Assembly: GCF_958298935.1 (NCBI RefSeq)
Contig: NC_084928.1
Coordinates: 21,979,501-22,043,500, forward strand
Direction of reading: 5' to 3'
DNA length: 64,000 bases
Source: Phragmites australis
Taxonomy: Eukaryota; Streptophyta; Magnoliopsida; Poales; Poaceae
Shown here: positions 54,945 through 64,000 of the stretch, in pieces
Layout: each line of letters starts with the position of its first letter
Position numbering within the stretch: position 1 is the stretch's first letter
Position numbers and translations under genes: made by a program
The notes under the pieces: model-generated
What the model was told of the DNA's origin: nothing
Seen by the model: only the letters and a program-made list of their open reading frames with translations
Database searches by the model: none

Positions 54945-57900
54945 ATCTAGGGGCTTGGTAAAGATGTCGGCTAACTGGTGTTGGGTATGTATGTAGCTCA
55001 ACTCAATGTCTTCTTTCTTATTGTGGTCTCTCAGGAATAGAATCTCACATCTATATGTTTGGTTCTAGAGTGTTAAACTAAGTTATTGGCTAAGCTTATG
55101 GCACTAGTATTGTCACACAAAAGTAGTACACTCCTGAAATCTAACCCAAAATCTCTCAAGGTAGCAACCATCTATAAAATTTATGAGCAACAGCTAGCAG
55201 CAGCTACATATTCAGCTTCAGCAGTAGACTACACAATACTAGACTGCTTGCGAGAAGACCAACACACAAGAGACGTACCCAAGAAATGACAAGTACCATA
55301 GGTACTCTTCCTATCAATTCTACAACCAGCAAAATCCGCATCCAAAAAGCCACAAAGAGAAAGCGAAGAGGATGCAAAAAACTAAAGTCCATACTCGAGA
55401 GTGTATTTGAGATATCTCAGAATGCGTTTCACCACTTGGCGGTGAGACGTCCTCGGTAAAACCTGGAAACAAGCACACAAGCAGATGGCGAAGTAGATGT
55501 CGGGTCTTGTCACCATCAGGTACAGAAGGGAGCCGATCATTCTCCTGTACTCCTGCTAGTCCACCTCCTCACCATCTTCATCCAAATCAAGCATAGTCGA
55601 AGTAGCCATCGGTATCGCCAATGGATTTGTATCGCTTATGTCAAACTTCTTCAGTAAATCCTTGGTATACTTCATTGGTGGATGAATGTACCTTACTTGC
55701 ATTGCTTGATTTGCAACCCAAGAAAGAAGTTGAGCTTGCCCATCATCGACATCTCGAACTCTCTGCTCATAGTTTTTGCAAACTTGGCCACAAGTGCATG
55801 AGAAGAGCCACCAAAAATGATATCATCCACATAAATCTGAACAAGTAAGAAATTATTGCCATGCTTAAGAGTGAATAAAGTTTTATCAGCTGACCCCATC
55901 ACATACCCATGCCCTAGCCAGAAAGACCTAAGCTTATCATAACAAGCCGTAAGTGCCTGTTTAAGCCCGTACAAAGCTTTCTGAAACTTGTATACTCTAT
56001 GAGGGTATTTGGGATGTTCAAAGCGGGAGTTTCTTGACATAGATCTCTTCCTCTATGAAACCATTTAGGAAAGCACTCTTAACATCCATTTGATACAACT
56101 TGAAACCTCAAAATGCCGCAAATGCAAGGAGGATCCTAATAGCTTCTAGACTAGCTACTGGTGCAAAGATCTCTCAAGAATCTATCCCCTCTACCCGAGT
56201 GAAACCCTGAGCTACTAGTCTAGCCTTGTTTCTTACTATAGACCTATCCTCCCCATGTTTATTTTTTAAAACCCATTTGGTACCTATGATGTGGACATTT
56301 GGGACCCAAACTTAGTTTCTCTCAAAGTTTTCAAGCTCTTCATGCATGGCATTGACCCAACTCGAATCAGATAAAGCACGTTCAATATCATGGGGCTCAA
56401 AAGAAGCAACAAATACAGAATCAGTTAAATGAGCATGAGAAACAGATTTGGACCTCGTTACCCTCTGACCAAGGTCGCCGATCATCAACTATGGGGGATG
56501 TCGCCGCTGAATGTGTTGAGGGGCTTCACGCTGCGAGATTATCTCCCCCTTAAACATTGTTAGTGCAAGCTCGAAAGCAGCTGAAGTGAAAGTAGAGGCT
56601 GCAGGGCCCTCTACCGGTGTCGAGGAGGCAGGAACCAGCTCGGGAGCGAGTGTAGTAGTAGTAAGTAGTGGATCATCCTCGTCATCCCCGAAGCTGGAAG
56701 ATCGTTGTCTACAAAATATTTTTGCTCATCTCCTGATCATCTGCACACTCAAAGGTATGGCTAGCACAAGGGATTGATTCATCAAAGGTCACATCACAAT
56801 ATTACATGATGGTGTTAGTGTCAAGATTAAAGACCCTGTAAGAATGATCATGAAGAGAATACCCCAAGAAAATACCATCGAAAGAACGCTACTCAAACTT
56901 GTCAAGATTACCACGCTTTATGATGAAGCATCGACACCTAAAAACTCTCAAATGAAAAACCTTCGGCTTTCTCCCAAAACGCAACTCATAAGAAGTCAAA
57001 TTCAAGATCGAGTGCAAGAAAATTCGATTGGAGATATAGCACACCGTGTTAATAGCCTCAGCACAAAACTTCCTAGGAGTTCTATGCTCATCGAGCATCA
57101 TCCTAGCCATCTCCACCAAAGTGCGATTCTTCCTCTCAACCACGCCATTCTACTGAGGAATGCGTGTAGCAGAAATTGATGCTCAATGCTATGCTCAAGA
57201 CAGAACGCATCAAAGAGATAGTTCTTGAACTCGATGTCATTATCACTGCAAATTGCTTTCAATGCACCAGGGATTTCTTTGAACAATCTCAAAGTCAAGC
57301 TCTGAAAGTGTGAAAACACTTCATCCTTACTCACAAGAAAAAAACCCAAGAGTGGCGAGATCAATCATCAACAATGACAAGTACATACCACTTCTCACCC
57401 ACCGAACGAACCCAGGAAGGATCAATAGTGTCCATATGGAGAAGTTCTTCTGGTCATTCAGTAATCATCAAATTGACTGGTGTGTGAGATGCAGCAACTA
57501 TCTTTTCATGCTGACAAAGAGCAAAAACGAGGTTCTTCTCAAACTTGAGCTTGACCAATCCTCGGATCAAGCTTAGGGAACTCAAATGAGTAAGCAAGTC
57601 AAAGCTCATATGCTCTAGTCTCATATGCCACATCCAAAGCTTAGAAAAAGGTTAAGCAATCAAACAACGAGAAGAACCAAAGAACTTAAAAAAAATCAGC
57701 TAAAAAACTCTCCCAACTTGGAAAATCCGGCAAATCAAAGCACCTACAGAATCAAGAACTCGAGAAGTATCGCGTTTGAAACGCACTTCCAAGTCCTCAT
57801 CCAACAACTGAGATACAAAAAGCAAATTATATCCCAGATGCTCCACCAAAGCCACATCTTTGAGAGTAAAACTCCCATTCACCCTTACCATACATTTGGC

Positions 57901-60510
57901 TTTCACTCTTCCTTTCCGATCATCCCCAAAAGTGATGTACTCGTGCCGCTTTGTCGGGGCAAGGTTGGAGAAACATGATGTATCTCCGATCATATAGCAC
58001 GAACAACCAGAGTCAATAAGCCACTTGTTCTTCAGGCCTCCGCCTGCCACCTACATGCGGGAAGAGTAGTAGGTGGATGGCTCAATACTGAGGTTAGTCA
58101 TAAATTTCTTGGGAATCCAGTACTAGGTCATCCTCCCTGAAGCAGTAAAAGCATGTGTATGCAAATCAACACTAGTATGCTAAGGGTGAAAACCATGAAG
58201 AGAAAAATATGGTTTACCAAAGTGCTAGAACTCAAAGCCTCTTACACATGGATCAAAACCATATGACTCATGGTAAAATCCACACCGGGCACCATCTCTA
58301 GGAAGAGACTAAAAAGAGCTAGCGACTCGTAGGTAGGAGCGAGGAAAAGGCTCATGCATACCAACAGAGGGGCGTTACATGTGCCGAGTACTCCACTCTC
58401 ACTCACGCCGCTCATCCCTCCTACGGTGTAAGCAAAACCCAACTAAGTGACCCACTCTATGGCAGTAGGTGCAGTGATAGCGTCTCTCAGGAACTCAACT
58501 GTCGGTCACTCTAGGCTCTCTCACAGGGGCTCTCATCTGAGAATGTGAAACTCTCTTGGGTTGTGGTGCGGGCTCCTTCTTGGTAGGTTGTGGTGTGGAT
58601 TTCTTCTTGTTGAGTTATGGTGTGGCATGGATTTTGGATTTCTCATCTTCTAGGGTAGTAGATATGGTAAAAACAGTCTTACTCTCCCCATTGTAAGTCA
58701 CCCTCTTAAAACCCAACCCAAGAGCTAAACCCGCCTTATTGGCATACATCTTGATCTTGGTCAAGATCAAATTCATTTTGCCCTTGCCTTTTAAGCATTT
58801 CTCCACTAGATAAAAGAGATACTCATTCTTGGCTAAAAGGTTGCACATCATTCGAACTCCCACACTCTCCAACCTAGATTCCAACTCCTTGATGCACACT
58901 GCTTTTAGTTCAACATTCTTTGCAAGCAAAGGGCAATTCATGCAGGCGCTTAAGAGAGTGGATCTAGACTCCTCCTCAGATAGTTTCTTCTCAGCAGTCT
59001 TAATTCGACTGGCAACTTGAGCATGCAAAGCCTAAAACTCAGCAAATTCTATCATAACCACCAAACAACTCTCATACTCCTCATCATCACGTCTAGACCT
59101 AAGCAATGCAAGCTCAGAATAAATAGACTCATCCTTAGGCCTAAGCTCCTTCAACTCACGCACAACTTTCTTAAGTAACCTATCCTGGTTAATGAGAGTA
59201 TCATTTAAGGTATCGACTTGGATAGAAAGCTGGTCGTAGGAAGGTCATACCTCAGAGGGATCAAGCTCAGGATCACTGTCATTGTTGTCATCTTTCATGA
59301 AGCAGAGGCCGGTGAGGTACTTGACCTTCTTCTTGTTCTTCACTTGCGGTTCATCCTCCTCTGAGCTCTCCTCATCACTTGAAGAGGTATCGATGTCGCT
59401 GAGAGCTGCCACGAACACCCTAGAAGCCGCCTTGGTCGCCTTCTTTGCCATCTTGTCGCAGTTCTTCTCGAAGAAGGACTTCTTGTTCTTCTTCTTGTGC
59501 TTGTCGTAGTCGTGGTCGCAGCCTTCCTTCTTCTTGAGCATAGGACAATCCACCTTGACGTGAGTGGTGTCACCACACTCAAAGCAGGCACGGGAACTGG
59601 CCCTCCTCCGGTCTCGATGGTTGTTGTAGAAGCGGGTGAATTTATTCACGATCAGTGCAAGATCATCATCATCAAGTACATCCACCTGCTCCTCAGTGAT
59701 AGATACTAAGGAAGACAAAGCAAATCCACCACATAAAGTGTTAGCACAAGAACCACCAACTCTAGACTGGTTGCCACCGCTAGGTTTGGAAACCAAAGCC
59801 ATGTTCTGAGATATGGGGTTTTCGAGACCAATCCGAGCCGCCTTGGCTATCTCGGTGGACTTGAGCTTAGGTAAAGAGTTCATCAAAAGTTAACATGTCA
59901 TAACTTAATGACTCTTCAATGCTCGAGATCTTCACTTCTCATATGCTATGATTCAGAGTATAGAGAAGTTGATCACTCTCTCGTAGTCAGAATAGGGTAA
60001 AACACCAGTTGATCGAAGATTTCTAACAATTCTATCAAAGCGAGCAAACAAGACATCCAAAGATTCTCCGAGACCTTGCACAAACATTTGATATTCTTGA
60101 TTATATGTGCTTTAGCGTCTGGCCTTAATCTGATTGATTTTATGTGCTTTACTGTCTGGTCTTAATCTGATTAGTCCCTTTATGAAAAACACTCAGAGTA
60201 GCACAGATCTCCTAGGCAGTACGGATGTGCTGAACCTTATCAAATTCATTCCGACTCAGGTTTGTGAACAAAATATTTCTGCCCTTGTTGTTGGCCTAAT
60301 ATTGTTCAATTTGAACCTGAGTCGTGCGAGCAGCAGGGATCTCGTAGTTGGAATCAATTACCTATCAAATTGCACTTCCTTGGCTTAAGAGATAAGCCTC
60401 CGTGCACATTCTAGTACAAAAAATCACGGCCATCAAACAACGGAATCTTTTCACTTCTCTCCATGTCGCCTACTGATCACAAAGCCGGTTATGGTCAACA
60501 AGTGATCAAA
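54945..60510 (-). pseudogene. Sirevirus-like copia gag-pol
   Basis: Gag sequence (60510-59245) includes a CCHC knuckle CFECGDTTHVKVDCP and a Lys/acid-rich tail, followed by a coiled-coil region (59028-58615; SRIKTAEKKLSEEES). The protease has WLIDSGCSCYMIGD (about 58020). Integrase (57364-56889) has ICSDNDIEFKN and GVVERKNRTLVEMARMMLDE. RT (56040-55693) has YKFQKALYGLKQAL and YVDDIIFG. RNase H ends with STAEAEYVAAAS (about 55215) and DIELSYIHTQHQLADIFTKP (about 54960). Order (IN before RT) defines Ty1-copia, and the long gag with coiled coil fits Sirevirus relatives. Many stops and frameshifts are present. The 3' LTR is absent. Confidence 0.87.
60104..60177. repeat. 37-bp tandem duplication in copia gag
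   Basis: TATGTGCTTTAGCGTCTGGC at 60104 is repeated, with a few changes, at 60141. The copy at the left window edge (about 88-115) has the segment only once, so the duplication is specific to this element. Confidence 0.9.
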
Positions 60511-60527
60511 CCAACTTTGATACCAAT
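60511..60527 (-). other. Copia primer-binding site
   Basis: On the minus strand ATTGGTATCAAAGTTGG follows the LTR end TTTCTACA, close to the initiator-tRNA-Met primer site. Equivalent to 448-464. Confidence 0.7.
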
Positions 60528-61859
60528 TGTAGAAACGAGATTGGCAATTAGAGAGGGGTGAATAGGTGTCTCAACAAATTTTTTGTGAAATCGATGACCG
60601 TTTCCCATTTGGATCGCCCAACGCACCTCAAAACTCAAGCGAAAGTAAAAATAGAGAGAAGTTTTAACAAGAGAAAATCGAGGCAACACGATTCCACGGA
60701 TAGTATATGAACCATAGGTTCTATTTAAGATTAATCCATATGTCTTAGTACTCGAAAGATCATAACTTGCAAAGAAACAAAAAAAGATGAACACCGATTA
60801 ATGAAACTCTCCAAGTTAATTATCTGGAGGCAAGAGAATTCAAGACCCCATCACATAAGGGTGTATATGCAAATTTTATATCTCTAGAAACAAGAAGAAT
60901 GACCTCATAAAGTGCTGAAATTTCAGCCCAAAAATCCAAAACGAAAATCAAAACCGAAAACCGAAAAACTTGTAAACTTGCAAGGTAACCAATAGAGAGA
61001 AATTAGAAGGAGGGGAATTCAAGCATATGCAAAAACATAAACTTTATTACTCAAAAAGATCAGCTCTATTTTAGATGGATTACAAAGATTTATCTCTCAA
61101 AACTCTCACCTATTACCTAGGCTGCACTCATCATTCTCTCCTTAAAACTCTAGTTCTAATCTCTCAAATAGGTGGCACAAGGTGACTTAAGTGGCTGGTT
61201 CAAACTCTTTTATAGTCCTACCCCTCTATTTATAGGCTAAAAAATTTGACCTCTAAGTTTTCTAACTTTTTCACAAAATACCTCTCTCTTGTAGTACATT
61301 TCTACCTACCATCGAGAGTATTTTATTTTATTTTCTTCTCCATTCATCGGACGGCTGCGGCGCCTCCGCGGCTTAGCTTCATCTTGAAGCAAGCTTCGCG
61401 ATGGTGCCATATACTCCTCTAGTCCTCCTACGGTTTTGAGGCTAAACCGCAAAACCGTCTGCACGCTTCTCAAAGTGTGACTCGCCACCTTGTTTACACC
61501 TTAACACGCCGTCTCCATCCACCTTCGATACTTTACTTGACCTCTACTTGTTCAGTTAGAATCACTCTTGACTCCGTCTTGCCTCCTTAATCGTCTGTCT
61601 ACAAAGCACCTCACTTAGCCCCGATCATCCCACCCTCGATCGCCAAGGTACATCCATCACCTGCACACTATAAGACAAACAAACGTATGTCTCCAACCTC
61701 AATTCCAGTTAGTCCATAATTGATATGCTCAAATAAAATCCTAAATCAATTCAAATCATATCAAAACTAATGCAAAACCGAAGATCATCAAACCAAATAA
61801 AGATCAATATCAATCACTCATCGTAAGTAAACTAACACACATTTCAACTTGATTTTTAA
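60528..61859 (-). repeat. 5' LTR of the copia element
   Basis: About 1.33 kb, aligning with 465-2210 over much of its length, though lacking the palindrome-rich segment near 1560-2030. Its minus-strand start is near 61859 and its end TTTCTACA is at 60528. Confidence 0.75.
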
Positions 61860-61881
61860 GTTACAATAGCAAATCTAGTTA

Positions 61882-62075
61882 AAGTGATCTTTTCATGCCG
61901 GCACAATTTGTTGCGGTGAGCAATTTGTAATGTTGGGGGGCTATATCTTTGATTATTGTAATAGCAAATTGTGTCGGAGTAATTTTTTCATGTCGCTGCA
62001 ATTTGTTGCAGTGGGTGATTTGAAATGTTGGGGGCTATATCTTTTAATGGTTCAATAGCAAAATTGAAACATGAT
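61882..62075. repeat. Two degenerate tandem units of about 95 bp
   Basis: Both units contain TTTTTTCATG, CAATTTGTTGC(G/A)GTG, AATGTTGGGGG and GCTATATCTTT, followed by AATAGCAAA. Confidence 0.75.
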
Positions 62076-64000
62076 TTTCGTGAAAGGTTTTTCTCGGCGT
62101 TGCAACTGATTTTAATGTTGCGCTGCTCCAGCATCTAGTGTTTTTTTAAATTTGATGATCTGCTGCTGCAGTATATTGGAAGATTTGTCGTAGGATTGAG
62201 AATCTTTCCTATTAGTCCTAGATGAGAATCTTTCCATTTTTTTATAGAGGCAGGGATCTCACCGTACACACTGAAAGGAATTAATTAAACTGAGACAAAT
62301 CTTGGGACTACATCCTAGTCTTTTGCTCCAATTTCATATTTTCGTAATTTAGTGCCTGATTGTTTTCGGGAAACATCTATAATATTAATATGGCACATTT
62401 TGTTTTTGCATTTTGGAAATATGTTTGGTGGGCCAATTAGTCTTGTTCAACGATGAGCTACTCTAGGTTGGACTCGAGCTTGCAACTAGGCTAAAGCCCG
62501 GCTCGGCATATCTCGAGTAAGTTGAAGCTCAATTCGATTTACTGAGCTCTGTAACATAACATGTAACACAATTGTATTCACGGTTAGATATTCCGTTTGA
62601 CAACATAAGCCGGAGCTTTGGCTACTATGCGGCAGAGAAAGAAAAGGAGGCAACTATTTGCCCCGGAGCGTTGATTCCCCCATAAACTCCCCTGCCTGGT
62701 GCTCTCCCACGCCACACCAAATACGACTTCTTTTATTTTTATTCCGAGAGTTCAAACCGAAAACTCTGTGCGAACAAGGGATCCCGATATGTTCTCCCTC
62801 GGTTCGATTGTTGGATATGTTGTTATAACCGAACTCGTTTCTCTGTCCTCGCTCAGTTTGTTTCTAACTACACTGGAGGTGCTCTTTAACCTAAGTAAGG
62901 CCATTCCATTGAACGTGTGCCATAGTGCTGTGAAAATCTTGCATTGCTGCAATACTTGCATGCACGCATGTAAAAGCTACTCCACCGGTGAGAGCCTGAA
63001 CAAATCAATAAGCCATGCACGCATGTGTCTGATGAGTAGCAGTAACACTCCAGTATTTCTGAACCTGCCGGCCAGAGTTACCACAGTGATCCATCCATCC
63101 CCATGCGCATGCTGGCTGCTGCACGTCCATCTCTCTCTCTCTCTGCATTCTCTCTCCTGCTGCTTTGCTATGATCACTCCAGCTAAAGGCCAAGAGCAAG
63201 GGCTACAACCACAGATAGAGAGAGAAGAGCAGAGAGAAAAGGACGTAAAAGAACATAGAGATAGCGCTAGGGCCGGAGAGGGACGATGTGATGGAATTTG
63301 GCGCATGATTTTAAATTAATGGCTGGGATGGGTGTCTGAGGGGCGGAGATACGAGGCAGGCTTTTTCACCCTGGGCGGCAGATCACCTCTCAGGTCAGGT
63401 ACTGTTGAGCCCTTCTCTCTCTTCTTCTCCTTTCTTGCAAACTACCATCTGTTCCCTGTCTCTCACTGTCCTTATGCTTTTCCCTTTCTCTCTCTACACG
63501 ACAGAGATGCATGGCGTGAGGAGATAGTGAGAGAGAGGGAGTTACCTTCACAGCTTCTCACGCACGCTCTCGCGCTCTGTGAGGCTGGCTGGCTGCCTCC
63601 CTGCCAGGCTCTGCTCTCCCATGTCACATAAGCTTACAAGGCTCCCAGCTCACAGCCATCATTAACTCCTCCCTTCCCTTCCTCTCTCTCTCCTCAAGGA
63701 TCTTCTACTGCATATGCTTCAACTGCACATCGTGCATGACAAAGCCTGCATGGAGACGAAGTTGTTTATTTGCCAGAGTTATTTGTAGCAAGACAGAAGT
63801 TTTGAGATACAAGTTTCGTGTTTTTGTGAAGTTTAGTCATTTTTGTTACAAATACATGTTACTTTGGGATTTCCGAGATGAACTTTCTCAAAATGGCCCT
63901 ATAAATCATATATATTACAAGGCACCTCATTTTGGTTGAATTTTAGTTAAACTATGTTTCGCTTGGTTGCATAGGGTCAAAGACAGGTATTTGTAAACAG
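62076..64000. other. Non-repetitive end region, no recognisable gene
   Basis: A 206-codon open frame at 62699-63319 has no domain I recognise. 63120-63700 is rich in CT/GA tracts, as in plant 5' leaders. No splice-linked coding sequence is convincing, and no standard microRNA sequence I know is seen. It may be a promoter or leader of a gene beyond the window. Confidence 0.35.

Noticed and set aside
62699..63319. A 206-codon open frame as a gene
   Set aside because: No domain, low-complexity CT/GA-derived stretches, and no splice or promoter context that separates it from chance.
63090..63700. Possible microRNA precursor in the CT/GA-rich end region
   Set aside because: I looked for common plant microRNA sequences (miR156, 159, 160, 164, 166, 167, 168, 169, 172, 319, 390, 393, 396) and found no convincing match.

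Overview
This is nuclear DNA from a flowering plant, almost certainly a grass and plausibly a panicoid one. It is dominated by nested transposable elements. The evidence is long GT-AG introns, plant LTR retrotransposons of several lineages, CACTA (En/Spm) transposons with the TTTGCCGAGTG subterminal repeat typical of grasses, and fragments of plant genes. There are no bacterial-type operons, rRNA genes, true tRNA genes or CRISPR arrays.

Left part (1-6381): the 5' end of a Ty1-copia element in reverse (gag remnant, primer site, LTR) abuts a small NOI/RIN4-like host gene (2371-2995, minus). That gene has clean splice sites and a TATA box, but its 3' end sits in a perfect 67-bp tandem duplication next to the copia LTR. 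A small non-autonomous CACTA-like element and a degenerate tandem repeat follow.

CACTA block (6382-17813): a complete 8.07-kb CACTA element (6382-14447, AAA target duplication) carries a TnpA-like gene that reads open through seven exons, and a broken TNP2 transposase gene. Its subterminal region contains a 231-bp-arm inverted repeat. A second, 1.34-kb non-autonomous element (14560-15895, TGC duplication) lies beside it. Both sit in or beside an older CACTA whose TnpA gene was cut in two.

Gypsy nest (17814-31523): a Ty3-gypsy element of the Tat lineage, on the minus strand, separates the two halves of that older TnpA gene. A copia-type solo LTR (20868-25737, ACTAG duplication) splits its integrase, and this solo LTR itself holds a 3.2-kb gypsy LTR. 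Between integrase and the 3' LTR is an opposite-strand ORF with its own TATA box and RNA-polymerase-II-CTD-like heptads; it is the most intriguing feature here.

Right part (31524-64000): a long gypsy LTR; an acyl-CoA oxidase 4-like pseudogene split in an exon by a 1.1-kb CACTA-like element; another such element; a complete but decayed chromodomain-bearing gypsy element (42808-48201); a nicotianamine/tyrosine aminotransferase-like pseudogene with duplicated exons; a second reverse copia element (about 54945-61859); and a terminal stretch without recognisable genes. The only loci that look potentially functional are the NOI-like gene, the TnpA-like gene and the antisense ORF.
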